Shown here: positions 9,444 to 17,929 of the stretch, one piece after another
How positions within the stretch are numbered: position 1 is the first letter of the stretch
Layout: every line of letters begins with the position of its first letter
Assembly (NCBI GenBank): GCA_017577945.1
Contig: PKQS01000010.1
Location: 310,001 to 374,000 of the forward strand
From: Bacillota bacterium
GTDB taxonomy: Bacteria > Bacillota > Limnochordia > Limnochordales > ZCTH02-B6
Direction: 5' to 3'
DNA: 64,000 bases
The notes under the pieces: model-generated
Seen by the model: only the letters and a program-made list of their open reading frames with translations
Database searches by the model: none
Told to the model about the DNA's origin: nothing
Translations under genes and position numbers: made by a program

Positions 9444-9480
9444 CATAAAAGACGCAGCGCTGACACTGCGTCTTCTTATG
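9444..9480 (-). terminator. Long inverted repeat between lonB and lonA (terminator or regulatory hairpin)
   Basis: The 14-base arm CATAAAAGACGCAG pairs with CTGCGTCTTCTTATG around an 8-base loop, with only one bulged base. On the minus strand the hairpin is followed by TTTTATGT and then the lonA ribosome site. It could terminate lonB transcription, attenuate lonA, or be a two-fold symmetric operator. It does not resemble the CIRCE or CtsR sites known for heat-shock genes. Confidence 0.5.
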
Positions 9481-9529
9481 CCTATTCGGGGGTTGCGGTG
9501 TCATTCCCTTTTGGAAAAGGTCGGACCAG

Positions 9530-11239
9530 TTAGGAGCTGGGCAGGCAAACGGCGGCGGAGCCGGAATGCGCCGCCGCGCCGGCCGCAGCCGCGTGGTTCG
9601 CACGGCCTCCCGCTTTCCCTGCGGGTACCACCGCCAGGCGAATGACCTCTTCGATGCGCTCCACGGGGACGACCTCCACGCCGTGCTTGCTCAGCGCCCG
9701 GAACGTCTCCTGCCAGTTTTCCTTCGGAATAATCACGCGCCGGGCACCGGCCAGCCGAGCCGCCTCCAGCTTGGCCACGACGCCGCCGACGGGCTTCACC
9801 AGCCCGCGGATGGACACTTCTCCGGTCATGGCCACCCGGTTGTCCACAGGCTGCTCGGTGATGGCCGAATAGATGGCCGTCACCATGGTGACGCCCGCCG
9901 ACGGCCCGTCGATGGGCGCGCCGCCCGGGAAATTCACGTGGATGTCGTAGTCGTCGGGCCGCACGTGCAAGTACTTGCGCAAAACGGTCAGCACGTTGTC
10001 CAGCGAGCTCCTGGCCATGCTCCGGCGCCGCATCGTGACGCCGGGCCCGCCCATTTCCTCCTCTTCCATGATTCCGGTGACGACAAGCCGGCCTTGGCCC
10101 GGCGCGGCCGGCGTCGCGCACGCTTCCACTTCGATGAGCAGGCCTTGGTTGGGCCCCGTTACCGCCAGCCCGTTGACGCACCCGACTTGGGGCGCGTCAG
10201 GCACTTTCCGCTCCGGCCGCGGCGCATACTGCCCGCTGTTCACCACCCATTCGATGTCTTCCCGCGTGATGCGCCGGCGCCCGTCGGTTTGCACGACCCC
10301 CGCCGCAATCTGCACCATGTTGACGGCTTCGCGCCCGTTTTGCGCGTAGCGCACCAGCACGTCCAGCGCGTCGTCGTCGATGGGGAAGTTGATCTTTTTC
10401 GCCGCGTTCTCGGCGATGATCCGAATCTCGTCGGGCGTCAGGGCGCGGAAGAACACTTCCAGGCAACGGGAGCGAATGGCCGGCGGAATTTCGTGGGGCA
10501 TGCGGGTCGTGGCGCCCACGAGCCGGAAGTCGGCGGGCAGTCCTTTCTGGAAAATTTCGTGGATGTGCTCGGGGATGTTGGTGTCTTCCGAGCTGTAGTA
10601 GGCGCTTTCCAAGAAGACTTTGCGGTCTTCAAGCACCTTCAGCAGCTTGTTCATCTGGATCGGGTGCAGCTCGCCGATCTCGTCGATGAACAAGATGCCG
10701 CCGTGGGCTTTGGTGACGGCGCCCGGCTTGGGCTGGGGGATGCCCGCCTGCCCCAGCGGACCCGCGCCTTGGTAGATGGGGTCGTGCACCGAGCCCAGCA
10801 GCGGGTCGGCGATGCCGCGATCGTCGAAGCGCGCCGTCGTCGCGTCGATCTCCACGAACTTGGCGTCGCTCTTGAACGGCGAAAGCGGGTTGCGCTTGGC
10901 CTCCTCCAGCACGACGCGCGCCGCGGCCGTCTTGCCGACGCCCGGCGGACCGTAGATGATGACGTGCTGCGGGTTGGGGCCGCACAGAGCCGCCCGCAGT
11001 GTCTTCAAGCCGTCTTCCTGGCCGATGATGTCGTCCAGCGTGGCCGGACGGGTCTTTTCCGCCAGCGGCTCCGTCAGCGAAACTTGCTTCAGCTTGCGCA
11101 GCCTCTCCAGCTCCTTGCGGGACTCGCGCTCGATGGCGCCGCGGCTGGCTTGCTGCGCCCGGAGCAGGTTGAGAAAGTAGAGGCCGATGACCACCGCGAA
11201 AAAGAAGTTCACCAGGCTGAAGACGGCCATCAGCTCCAT
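9530..11239 (-). CDS. lonB: ATP-dependent protease LonB
   Basis: Membrane-anchored Lon-like protease; the Bacillus subtilis homologue acts in the developing forespore. With the ATG at 11239 (AGGAGG 9 bases upstream) it is 569 residues. An N-terminal transmembrane helix (VFSLVNFFFAVVIGLYFL) is followed by a charged coil, an AAA module with Walker A GPPGVGKT near 96 and Walker B GILFIDEIGEL, and a Lon protease domain with Ser in DGPSAGVTM near 445. There is no LAN domain, which separates it from LonA. It has its own transcription unit: a terminator lies between clpX and this gene. The C-terminal 25 residues are Ala/Gly-rich. Confidence 0.93.
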   Translation of the reverse strand: MELMAVFSLVNFFFAVVIGLYFLNLLRAQQASRGAIERESRKELERLRKLKQVSLTEPLAEKTRPATLDDIIGQEDGLKTLRAALCGPNPQHVIIYGPPGVGKTAAARVVLEEAKRNPLSPFKSDAKFVEIDATTARFDDRGIADPLLGSVHDPIYQGAGPLGQAGIPQPKPGAVTKAHGGILFIDEIGELHPIQMNKLLKVLEDRKVFLESAYYSSEDTNIPEHIHEIFQKGLPADFRLVGATTRMPHEIPPAIRSRCLEVFFRALTPDEIRIIAENAAKKINFPIDDDALDVLVRYAQNGREAVNMVQIAAGVVQTDGRRRITREDIEWVVNSGQYAPRPERKVPDAPQVGCVNGLAVTGPNQGLLIEVEACATPAAPGQGRLVVTGIMEEEEMGGPGVTMRRRSMARSSLDNVLTVLRKYLHVRPDDYDIHVNFPGGAPIDGPSAGVTMVTAIYSAITEQPVDNRVAMTGEVSIRGLVKPVGGVVAKLEAARLAGARRVIIPKENWQETFRALSKHGVEVVPVERIEEVIRLAVVPAGKAGGRANHAAAAGAAAHSGSAAVCLPSS

Positions 11240-11306
11240 GGCCGGTCGCCTCCTCCCGCCAGTGCGTGCGAGCCGGGTGTAGTATGTCCCGCGCCCCCTG
11301 CCCGCA

Positions 11307-11344
11307 AACAAAAACGGCCGGAAAACCCAGCGGGTTTTCCGGCC
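11307..11344 (-). terminator. Rho-independent terminator after clpX
   Basis: On the minus strand a perfect 13-bp stem (GGCCGGAAAACCC with GGGTTTTCCGGCC, 3-base loop, 11316-11344) is followed by GTTTTTGTTT. It lies about 30 bases after the clpX stop. Confidence 0.9.
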
Positions 11345-11375
11345 TGGCGCATCTTTCTCCGGCTGCCGCGCGGCG

Positions 11376-12650
11376 TTAGGCCGTTTCCTCCTTGCGCTTG
11401 GCTTTGGCCTTGCGCGCCGTCGCCACTGTGATGAGCTTCGGCGGCTCGCCGCGCAGCACGCAGCCTTCGTCGATGATGCACTTCTGCACGTCGCTGCGGG
11501 ACGGGATCTCGAACATGACGTCCATCAGCAGGTTTTCGATGATGGAACGCAAGCCCCGCGCACCCGTCTTGCGCTCCAGCGCCTTGCGAGCGATGGCCCG
11601 CAGCGCCCCCTCGGTGAACTCCAGCTCGACGCCGTCCATCTCGAAGAACTTCTGGTACTGCTTGACCAAGGCGTTCTTCGGCTCGACGAGAATGCGCACC
11701 AGGGCGTCTTCGTCCAGCGCGTCCAGCGCCACGACGATGGGCAGGCGCCCGATGAACTCAGGAATGAGCCCGAACTTCAGCAGGTCCTCGGGCATCACCT
11801 GCCGCAGTATCTCCCCGATGGGCTTCTCGTCCTTGGACTTGACGTCGGCGCCGAAGCCGATGGACTTCTGCCCGATGCGCCGCTCGATGATCTTCTCCAA
11901 CCCCTCGAAGGCGCCGCCGCAGATGAACAAGATATTGGTGGTGTCGATCTGGATGAATTCCTGGTGCGGGTGCTTGCGCCCGCCCTGGGGCGGCACGCTG
12001 GCGATGGTGCCCTCCAGGATCTTGAGCAGCGCCTGCTGCACGCCTTCGCCCGAGACGTCGCGGGTGATGGAGGGGTTATCGGACTTGCGGGCGATTTTGT
12101 CGACCTCGTCGATGTAGATGATGCCCCGCTCAGCCTTCTCTACGTCGTAGTCCGCCGCTTGGATGAGCTTGAGCAGGATGTTCTCCACGTCCTCGCCCAC
12201 GTAGCCCGCCTCGGTCAGCGACGTCGCGTCGGCGATGGCGAACGGGACGTTCAAGATTCGGGCCAGCGTCTGGGCCAGCAGCGTCTTGCCCGACCCCGTG
12301 GGGCCCAGGAGCAAGATGTTGCTCTTCTGCAGCTCCACGTCGTCGGAGCGCACGGAAGAGTTGATGCGCTTGTAGTGGTTGTAGACGGCCACCGACAGCG
12401 CCTTCTTGGCCTCTTCCTGGCCCACCACGTACTGGTCGAGAATCTCCTTGATCTCCTTGGGCCGGGGCACGTTGCCAAGCTCAACGTCGGCGTCGTCGTT
12501 CATCTCTTCCTCGATAATCTCGTTGCACAGCTCGATGCACTCGTCGCAGATGTAGACGCCGGGCCCGGCGATGAGCTTCTTGACCTGCTCCTGCCCCTTG
12601 CCGCAAAAGGAGCACTTCAGCTGGCCCTTTTCGTCGCCGAATTTGAACAT
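11376..12650 (-). CDS. clpX: ATP-dependent Clp protease ATP-binding subunit ClpX
   Basis: AAA+ unfoldase that recognises tagged substrates, including ssrA-tagged chains, and feeds them to ClpP. The 424 residues show the N-terminal zinc-binding domain with Cys13, Cys16, Cys35 and Cys38, Walker A GPTGSGKT at 116-123, Walker [11 protein letters not shown] and the sensor and C-terminal small domain. It is separated from clpP by 15 bases. The ssrA and smpB genes in the same window supply its main substrate-tagging pathway. Confidence 0.97.
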   Translation of the reverse strand: MFKFGDEKGQLKCSFCGKGQEQVKKLIAGPGVYICDECIELCNEIIEEEMNDDADVELGNVPRPKEIKEILDQYVVGQEEAKKALSVAVYNHYKRINSSVRSDDVELQKSNILLLGPTGSGKTLLAQTLARILNVPFAIADATSLTEAGYVGEDVENILLKLIQAADYDVEKAERGIIYIDEVDKIARKSDNPSITRDVSGEGVQQALLKILEGTIASVPPQGGRKHPHQEFIQIDTTNILFICGGAFEGLEKIIERRIGQKSIGFGADVKSKDEKPIGEILRQVMPEDLLKFGLIPEFIGRLPIVVALDALDEDALVRILVEPKNALVKQYQKFFEMDGVELEFTEGALRAIARKALERKTGARGLRSIIENLLMDVMFEIPSRSDVQKCIIDEGCVLRGEPPKLITVATARKAKAKRKEETA

Positions 12651-12665
12651 CGTATCACATCCCGT

Positions 12666-13265
12666 CTATTGAGCCTTCCGGGCTCGCTCCCGCAGCACGC
12701 CGTCGATGATGCCATACTGGAGAGCTTCGTCGGCGGACATGTAGAAGTTGCGGTCCGTGTCCCGCTCGATGCGCTCCAGCGGCTGGCCGGTGTGCTTCGC
12801 CAGGATGTCGTTCAGCGCATGCTTGATGCGGAGGATTTCCCGGGCCTCGATCTCAATCTCGGTGGCCTGGCCCCGCACCCCGCCCAGCGGCTGGTGGATC
12901 ATGACCCGCGAGTACGGCAACGCAAACCGCTTCCCCTTCGCGCCCGCCGCCAGCAGCACCGCCGCCATGCTGGCCGCCAAGCCCACGCAGATGGTGGACA
13001 CGTCGGGCTTGATGTACTGTATGGTGTCGTAAATCGCCAGGCCCGAGTAGACTTCGCCGCCCGGGCTGTTAATATACAGGTGAATGTCCTTGTCCGGGTC
13101 TTCCGATTCCAAGAAGAGCAGCTGGGCGATGACAAGATTGGCAACGTGGTCGTCGATGGGCCCGCCCAGGAACACGATGCGGTCCTTCAGCAGCCGGGAA
13201 TAAATATCATATGCCCGCTCGCCCCGGTTGGTCTGTTCGACAACCATCGGCACCAGCACACCCAT
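12666..13265 (-). CDS. clpP: ATP-dependent Clp protease proteolytic subunit ClpP, catalytic Asp replaced by Asn
   Basis: Barrel-forming serine protease partner of ClpX. The 199-residue product has Ser99 in GLAASMAAV and His124 in MIHQPLGG. The third triad residue, which should be Asp in the usual RDTDRD, is Asn173 (RDTDRN). Ser-to-His and His-to-Asn spacings of 25 and 49 equal those of E. coli Ser97/His122/Asp171, so the assignment is firm. The ATG at 13265 has GGAAGGTGG upstream; a longer in-frame extension was rejected. TATACT (13286-13291, minus strand) is a possible -10 close to the start. Listeria ClpP1 carries the same kind of substitution and works with a second ClpP; no second clpP is in the window. 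Confidence 0.95.
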   Translation of the reverse strand: MGVLVPMVVEQTNRGERAYDIYSRLLKDRIVFLGGPIDDHVANLVIAQLLFLESEDPDKDIHLYINSPGGEVYSGLAIYDTIQYIKPDVSTICVGLAASMAAVLLAAGAKGKRFALPYSRVMIHQPLGGVRGQATEIEIEAREILRIKHALNDILAKHTGQPLERIERDTDRNFYMSADEALQYGIIDGVLRERARKAQ

Positions 13266-13406
13266 GGCTTCCACCTTCCCTGGCCAGTATATGCTTGGAA
13301 CGCGGCCTGCTGTCGGGGCTTCGTGCTGCATTGTTCCCCGTCGAGAAGCCGCGATCCTTGGTAATTTTTCTAGCCTTTCGCGCTTACGGGCGCGGTTGCG
13401 CGGCCG

Positions 13407-14801
13407 CTATTTTTCGCCTTCGTCCGAATCCGCCGCAAGAGTCTCTCCGGCCGAAGCCGCGGGCTCCTCCGCCTCGGCGGACACGGCGGGCGTTTCGGGC
13501 TCGTACTCGACCACCGTCACGTCGGCGTTGTCGATGAGCCAGCGGATAGCTTTCAGCCGCAGGAGATTTTCCCGGGCCACGGCGCGCCGATCCTCGTCGG
13601 CCAGCAGCTTCTTCAGCTCTTCCTCGTTGCGCCCGGGGCCGTACAGCGCCCGGATGCGCTCGTCCACTTCTTCCTCGCTGACCGACAAGCCTTGGGCGCG
13701 GCCGATGGCTTCCAGCACCAAGTCGTTCTTGACCCGCTGCTCGGCGCCCGGCCGCAGGTCAGCCTTGAGCTGCTCCTCGGTCAGGTTGTTCATCTGCAGG
13801 TAGTCCTGCAGCCGCAGGCCGCTGCGCAACAGGCTGAACTCCAGTTCCTGCTTCATCAACTCAATTTCCTGCTCGATCATGACCTCGGGGATGTTCACCG
13901 TCGCGTTGTCCGCGGCCATGCGGATGAGGGCGGCTTCCAGGTCCACGTCCGCTTCACGCTGCGCCGCCTCCTCCAGCCGCTTGCGCACGTCGGCCCGCAG
14001 CTCCGCCAGCGTCTCGAAGTCGCCGACGTCCTTGGCGAATTCGTCGTCCAGCTCCGGCACGACGCGGGTCTTGATCTCCTTGAGCCGCACGACGAACTTG
14101 GCTTCTTTGCCCGCCAAGTCTTGCCGGGCGTTGTCGGGGAACCGCACGGTAATTTCGCGCTCTTCACCCACGCTCATGCCGACCAGCTGCTCGGCAAAGC
14201 CGGGCAAGAACGAACCGCCCCCGGCCTCCACGATTTCGCCGCGGCCCGCGCCTCCTCGGAACGGCTGGCCGTCGATGAAGCCGTCGTAGTCGATGACCGC
14301 GAAGTCGCCCTTCTCCAGGGTGGTCTTGTCCGCCGCCACCAGCTGCGCCTGGTTCTGCCGCAGGCGTTCCAGCACCTCGTCCACGTCCGCGTCGGTCACC
14401 TTGCGGACGCGCTTTTCCACCGACAAGCCCTTGTACGCGCCCAGGACGACCTCGGGCTTCACGTCCACTTCCGCCGTGAACGTCAGCGGCTTGCCCTCGC
14501 CGTAGTCCACGATGTCGATGTGCGCCTGGGCCACGGGCTCGACGGCGGCCTGCTTCGTCGCCTCGCGATACGCCTCGGGCACCAGGTCCTCGAGGGCTTC
14601 TTGCCACAGAGCGTCTTTACCGATGTACATCTCCACGACTTTCCGCGGCGCCCGTCCCGGCCGGAAGCCCGGGATGCGCAAGCTGCGCGCCACGCGCCGG
14701 TAGGCGCGGTCGACGGCTTGCTCCACCCGCTCGGCCTCTACTTCCACTTGCAACTTCACGCGGGCCGGGAAATCAGGCAGCCGCTCGACGGTCGTCTTCA
14801 T
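13407..14801 (-). CDS. tig: Trigger factor (ribosome-associated chaperone and prolyl isomerase)
   Basis: First chaperone met by nascent chains at the ribosome exit tunnel. The 464 residues have the N-terminal ribosome-binding domain with the signature GFRPGRAP near 45-52, a central FKBP-type isomerase domain (from about KGDFAVIDYDGFIDG, 155-235) and the helical C-terminal chaperone domain. The tail of about 30 residues is acidic and Ala/Glu-rich. The ATG is preceded by AAGGAGG. A consensus promoter lies about 80-110 bases upstream. It precedes clpP-clpX in the normal Bacillota order. Confidence 0.96.
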   Translation of the reverse strand: MKTTVERLPDFPARVKLQVEVEAERVEQAVDRAYRRVARSLRIPGFRPGRAPRKVVEMYIGKDALWQEALEDLVPEAYREATKQAAVEPVAQAHIDIVDYGEGKPLTFTAEVDVKPEVVLGAYKGLSVEKRVRKVTDADVDEVLERLRQNQAQLVAADKTTLEKGDFAVIDYDGFIDGQPFRGGAGRGEIVEAGGGSFLPGFAEQLVGMSVGEEREITVRFPDNARQDLAGKEAKFVVRLKEIKTRVVPELDDEFAKDVGDFETLAELRADVRKRLEEAAQREADVDLEAALIRMAADNATVNIPEVMIEQEIELMKQELEFSLLRSGLRLQDYLQMNNLTEEQLKADLRPGAEQRVKNDLVLEAIGRAQGLSVSEEEVDERIRALYGPGRNEEELKKLLADEDRRAVARENLLRLKAIRWLIDNADVTVVEYEPETPAVSAEAEEPAASAGETLAADSDEGEK

Positions 14802-14882
14802 ACCGCGTCCTCCTTGAATATACGGCATAACGCCAAGGCATGCCGTTCATGGCAAAGGATGATGACCCGATTCACTCTTGCC

Positions 14883-14911
14883 ATTATCCCCTAGGCGGTG
14901 GAACGTGTCAA
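14883..14911 (-). promoter_or_regulatory. Sigma-A promoter of tig
   Basis: On the minus strand TTGACA (14906-14911), a 17-base spacer and GATAAT (14883-14888). Predicted transcription starts near 14876, giving a leader of about 75 bases before the tig ATG. This is one of the best promoter matches in the window. Confidence 0.85.
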
Positions 14912-14966
14912 CAGACAGGAAGGTGGCGCGAAAGCGAGGCGTCATGATGATTTTCACGGAAGGACG

Positions 14967-15051
14967 TGGTGCGAGAGGGGGGAGTCGAACCCCCACGCCG
15001 TGAGGCACTAGATCCTAAGTCTAGCGCGTCTGCCAGTTCCGCCACTCTCGC
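14967..15051 (-). tRNA. tRNA-Leu(TAG)
   Basis: An 85-base cloverleaf including an encoded CCA end. The 7-bp acceptor GCGAGAG/CTCTCGC, a long variable arm and T-arm GGGGGTTCGACTCCCCC are visible. The anticodon loop CTTAGGA gives TAG. It forms a pair with tRNA-Lys upstream behind one promoter. Confidence 0.95.
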
Positions 15052-15092
15052 ACGAAACCCCGCAGACGACGAAGCGCCGGCGGGGTTGGAAC

Positions 15093-15167
15093 TGGTGTGC
15101 CCGGTGGGATTCGAACCCACAACCCAAGGATTAAAAGTCCTTTGCGCTACCGTTGCGCCACGGGCAC
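15093..15167 (-). tRNA. tRNA-Lys(TTT)
   Basis: A 75-base cloverleaf with acceptor GTGCCCG/CGGGCAC and encoded CCA. The anticodon loop CTTTTAA gives TTT, hence lysine. It begins six bases after the predicted transcription start of the promoter at 15180-15208. Confidence 0.94.
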
Positions 15168-15179
15168 AAGGGCAATCTT

Positions 15180-15208
15180 ATTATATCTTGCCTGCCGGTC
15201 GGCGTCAA
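15180..15208 (-). promoter_or_regulatory. Sigma-A promoter of the tRNA-Lys/tRNA-Leu unit
   Basis: TTGACG (15203-15208), a 17-base spacer and a perfect TATAAT (15180-15185) on the minus strand. The -35 overlaps the last codons of the DUF2953 gene. Strength and spacing fit a stable-RNA promoter. Confidence 0.88.
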
Positions 15209-15939
15209 AGGGGCGCCGCACTTTTTTCCTCGTCCTGCGAGCGCCCCTGCCCGAGCGCCGCCAGCGCCAAGGCGACCAGGGCGGGACCTTGCGGGAGCAC
15301 ACCCCGCGCCTTGGCGGCAACCCGCAGTACCCGGCGGTGGTAGACAGGGCGGACTGAGGCGACAGGCTTGCACGTGAACATCGCGGTCCCCTGGGCCCAC
15401 CCGGCGAAAACGCCCCAAGCGGCCCACGCCGCCCCGGCGGCGTAGGCGGTCGTCGCCGCCTCGCCGGTGCCCACGTCCACCTGCACCGCTAGCGCCGTCA
15501 CGCGCAGCCGCCGGAGCAGTCGCCCCGCGGTGCGCCATCCCCGGGGCCCCTTGCCTCCGCGGGAGAGCCACGCGCGCCAGCGCCGCGGGTCGAGCCAACC
15601 CAGCACCTGCGCCGCCGCCCAGCCGTCGCCTGCGCCGCCCTGCTCCCAGCGCTCCAACGCCTGCGCCAGCCGCCGCAGCCGGACCGGCAGCCCTCCGACG
15701 GCCCCGGGAAAGGACAAGCCGCGCTGCCAGCGAATGACGTGCGCCAAGCGCGCTTCCACATACCACGCCTCGCGGTCGGGCGCGGCGTATTCCGCGACGA
15801 ACCGCAGGCGGCCCGCCGGCCCTTTGGCCGAAAGGTGCATCTCCAGCCGGCCCGCTTCCAGGCGCAGCGTCGCCGCCAGCGTCACGGGCCACAGCGACAA
15901 CACCAGCAGGCACGGCAACGCGACGGCCCACCACGCCAA
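15205..15939 (-). CDS. DUF2953 family protein
   Basis: Membrane-associated protein of unknown function, common in spore-forming Bacillota. With the TTG start at 15939 (GGGGG about 8 bases upstream) it has 244 residues. The N-terminus is a hydrophobic helix (WWAVALPCLLVLSLW), followed by a beta-rich segment with VEARLAHVIRW-like text. The diagnostic C-terminal half contains VDVGTGEAATTAYAAGAAWA, which matches the family core of a GTGD/E-x-A motif in a hydrophobic helix. An open frame extends further upstream through tRNA-His but has no family similarity there. It stands alone between tRNA genes, which makes the annotation rest on one motif. Confidence 0.7.
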   Translation of the reverse strand: MAWWAVALPCLLVLSLWPVTLAATLRLEAGRLEMHLSAKGPAGRLRFVAEYAAPDREAWYVEARLAHVIRWQRGLSFPGAVGGLPVRLRRLAQALERWEQGGAGDGWAAAQVLGWLDPRRWRAWLSRGGKGPRGWRTAGRLLRRLRVTALAVQVDVGTGEAATTAYAAGAAWAAWGVFAGWAQGTAMFTCKPVASVRPVYHRRVLRVAAKARGVLPQGPALVALALAALGQGRSQDEEKSAAPL

Positions 15940-15973
15940 AGACGATGACCCCCGAAGGGAGCATGGCCAAAAT

Positions 15974-15997
15974 GCCGGGCGCGCATGCGCGCCCGGC
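15974..15997. other. Perfect 24-bp palindrome upstream of the DUF2953 gene
   Basis: GCCGGGCGCGCATGCGCGCCCGGC reads the same on both strands. On the minus strand it is followed by ATTTTGG and lies 35 bases before the TTG start of the DUF2953 gene. It could be a leader hairpin, a second weak terminator for the tRNA unit, or an operator. Confidence 0.7.
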
Positions 15998-16021
15998 CGC
16001 GCAGGGCCCTGAGCGCCGACG

Positions 16022-16057
16022 AAAAAAAACTCCTCGTTCCCACGGAACGAGGAGTTT
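16022..16057 (-). terminator. Rho-independent terminator of the tRNA-Pro/Gly/Arg/His unit
   Basis: A perfect 14-bp stem (AAACTCCTCGTTCC with its complement, 3-base loop CAC on the plus strand) runs into eight T residues on the minus strand. It starts 9 bases after the 3' end of tRNA-His. Confidence 0.93.
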
Positions 16058-16066
16058 CTTCTTGGA

Positions 16067-16144
16067 TGGGGTGAGTGATGGGACTTGAACCCACGACCTC
16101 CAGGGCCACAACCTGGCGCTCTGACCGGCTGAGCTACACCCACC
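16067..16144 (-). tRNA. tRNA-His(GTG)
   Basis: Cloverleaf with acceptor GTGGGTG/CACTCAC (one G-U pair), discriminator C73 and encoded CCA. A G is encoded at position -1, opposite C73, the histidine identity element. Anticodon loop TTGTGGC gives GTG. Confidence 0.95.
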
Positions 16145-16159
16145 GCGAGTAGCTGCGAC

Positions 16160-16236
16160 TGGCGCGCCCGGCAGGACTCGAACCCGCGACCCGCTGCTTA
16201 GAAGGCAGCTGCTCTATCCATCTGAGCTACGGGCGC
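16160..16236 (-). tRNA. tRNA-Arg(TCT)
   Basis: A 77-base cloverleaf with acceptor GCGCCCG/CGGGCGC, discriminator G and encoded CCA. Anticodon loop CTTCTAA gives TCT. The T-loop TTCGAGT is canonical. Confidence 0.95.
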
Positions 16237-16240
16237 TAGT

Positions 16241-16317
16241 TGGAGCGGGCGACGGGACTCCAACCCGCGACCCCCGGCTTGGAAGGCCGGTGCTCTAGGC
16301 CACTGAGCTACGCCCGC
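16241..16317 (-). tRNA. tRNA-Gly(TCC) with an atypical T-loop
   Basis: A 77-base cloverleaf with acceptor GCGGGCG/CGCCCGC, discriminator T and encoded CCA. Anticodon loop CTTCCAA gives TCC. The T-loop reads TTGGAGT, so the nearly invariant C56 is G, which would break the tertiary pair with G19 of the D-loop (GG is present there). The stems are otherwise intact. Confidence 0.9.
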
Positions 16318-16377
16318 CCGACAGAGGAAATTATACACGATGTCAGGCTGCCAGCGCAAGCACGGGCGCGAAAACGA

Positions 16378-16455
16378 TGGTCGGGGAGAGCGGATTTGAA
16401 CCGCCGACCTCGTGCTCCCAAGGCACGCGCGCTAACCAAGCTGCGCCACTCCCCG
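16378..16455 (-). tRNA. tRNA-Pro(TGG)
   Basis: A 78-base cloverleaf with acceptor CGGGGAG/CTCCCCG and encoded CCA. Anticodon loop CTTGGGA gives TGG. It is the first gene of the Pro-Gly-Arg-His tRNA unit. Confidence 0.95.
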
Positions 16456-16466
16456 ACGCGAGATTC

Positions 16467-16475
16467 ATTATAACA
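16467..16475 (-). promoter_or_regulatory. Extended -10 promoter of the tRNA-Pro/Gly/Arg/His unit
   Basis: TGTTATAAT on the minus strand is a perfect -10 with the TGn extension, 11 bases upstream of the 5' end of tRNA-Pro. No clear -35 is present, as is common for extended -10 promoters. Confidence 0.7.
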
Positions 16476-16525
16476 CAAGTCTTCCCGCCGCGTGGACGGC
16501 CGGCAGCCCCAGCCGGCCGCCCCGG

Positions 16526-17128
16526 TCAGCCGGCCGCCAGCAGCTGCAGCAAGCGCCGGCGAGCGGCCTGCAGCGCCCGGCCGCGATGGCTGATCCGGTC
16601 CTTCTCGCCCGGCGGCAGCTCGGCGAACGTCTTGCCCAGCTCCGGGACGACGAACAGCGGATCGTAGCCGAAGCCGTTGTGACCCCGGGGCTCGCGGGCG
16701 ATGACGCCTTCGCACGTACCTTCGTCGACATACACCCGTCCGTCGGGCGCGGCGATCGCGATAGCGCAGCGAAAGCGGGCGGTGCGCCGCTCGTCGGGCA
16801 CGTCCGCCAGAAGCTGCAAGAGCTTGGCGTTGTTGTCGGCGTCCGTCGCGCCCGGCCCCGCGAAGCGTTTCGACCAGACGCCGGGGCGGCCGTCCAGCGC
16901 GTCTACCTCCAAGCCCGAATCGTCCGCCAGGGCCCACAACCCCGTATATTTCGCGGCCGCCAAAGCCTTCAAGGCTGCGTTTTCGGCGAACGTCGCGCCC
17001 GTCTCCTCAACCTCCGGCGCGCCGGGAAACTCGGCAAGGCTGCGCAAGCGCACGGGCAAACCAGCCAGCAGCGCCGTCAGCTCCCGCAGCTTATTGGCGT
17101 TGCGCGTCGCCACCACCAGCTCGATCAT
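16526..17128 (-). CDS. rdgB: XTP/dITP diphosphatase (RdgB/HAM1 family)
   Basis: House-cleaning nucleotide pyrophosphatase that hydrolyses dITP, ITP and XTP to monophosphates and keeps deaminated purines out of nucleic acids. The 200 residues show the N-terminal substrate loop [11 protein letters not shown], the metal-binding [15 protein letters not shown] and the C-terminal [20 protein letters not shown] and SHRGRAL. The start overlaps the rph stop by 4 bases (ATGA). The pair rph-rdgB is also adjacent in Bacillus subtilis (rph-ysnA). Confidence 0.95.
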   Translation of the reverse strand: MIELVVATRNANKLRELTALLAGLPVRLRSLAEFPGAPEVEETGATFAENAALKALAAAKYTGLWALADDSGLEVDALDGRPGVWSKRFAGPGATDADNNAKLLQLLADVPDERRTARFRCAIAIAAPDGRVYVDEGTCEGVIAREPRGHNGFGYDPLFVVPELGKTFAELPPGEKDRISHRGRALQAARRRLLQLLAAG

Positions 17129-17898
17129 GCCGTGTCACTTCCGATGCGCGCCGCCAGCTCCGGCCCCAGCGCTTCCCGCTGCGCGGCGATGAGCTGCGCG
17201 ATGCCCTTCTCCGCCAAATCCAGCAGCTCGCCCAGCGCTCGCCGGTCAAACGGCGCGCCCTCGGCCGTGCCCTGGACCTCCACGATCCGGCCGGCGCCCG
17301 TCATCACGACGTTCATGTCCACCTCGGCCACCGAATCTTCGGCGTAGTTCAAGTCCAGTACGGACTGGCCGCCGACGACGCCCACGCTGACCGCCGCGAC
17401 GAAATCGTTCACGGGCAGCTTGGGTGCGGGCGTAATGAGCCCTTGCTCGGCCAGATCTTTCTCGAGCTTGGCGAGGCTGTCCACCAGCGCCACGAACGCC
17501 CCCGTGATGGCCGCCGTGCGCGTACCCCCGTCTGCCTGGATGACGTCGCAGTCCAGCGTAATGGTCCGCTCGCCCAGCCATGACAAGTCGACGACGGCGC
17601 GCAGCGCGCGGCCGATGAGGCGCTGAATCTCCAGCGTGCGGCCGCCTTGCCGCCCCTGGGCCGCCTCGCGGGGCGTGCGCGAAGCGGTGGAACGCGGCAG
17701 CATACCGTACTCCGCCGTCACCCAGCCCGCGCCTTGCCCGCGCCGCCACGGCGGCACCCGGTCCTCCACCGACGCCGTGCAAATGACGCGGGTGTCGCCC
17801 ATCTCGATGAGCACCGATCCCTCGGCATACTTGGTGTAATGCCGGTAAATCCGTACCGGGCGCAGCTCGTCGCTGGCCCGTCCGTCCGGGCGTGACAT
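17125..17898 (-). CDS. rph: Ribonuclease PH
   Basis: Phosphorolytic 3'-to-5' exoribonuclease that trims tRNA precursors. The 257 residues carry [20 protein letters not shown] near the N-terminus, the phosphate-binding [19 protein letters not shown] and [18 protein letters not shown]. The ATG at 17898 has GGAGG 9 bases upstream; an upstream in-frame extension is not conserved. It is coupled to rdgB by a 4-base overlap. A tRNA-maturation enzyme just upstream of a tRNA cluster is convenient, but the tRNAs have their own promoter. Confidence 0.96.
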   Translation of the reverse strand: MSRPDGRASDELRPVRIYRHYTKYAEGSVLIEMGDTRVICTASVEDRVPPWRRGQGAGWVTAEYGMLPRSTASRTPREAAQGRQGGRTLEIQRLIGRALRAVVDLSWLGERTITLDCDVIQADGGTRTAAITGAFVALVDSLAKLEKDLAEQGLITPAPKLPVNDFVAAVSVGVVGGQSVLDLNYAEDSVAEVDMNVVMTGAGRIVEVQGTAEGAPFDRRALGELLDLAEKGIAQLIAAQREALGPELAARIGSDTA

Positions 17899-17929
17899 GC
17901 ATGTCTGCCTCCCTGCGCCGGCCTCGCGG

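Noticed and set aside
6960..11431. Long plus-strand open frames opposite lon and lonB
   Set aside because: The same GC-skew artefact; the opposite strand encodes unmistakable Lon motifs and the plus-strand frames have no sensible composition.
15940..16144. Extension of the DUF2953 frame upstream through tRNA-His
   Set aside because: It would run through a strong terminator and a tRNA gene; the family similarity begins only after the TTG at 15939.
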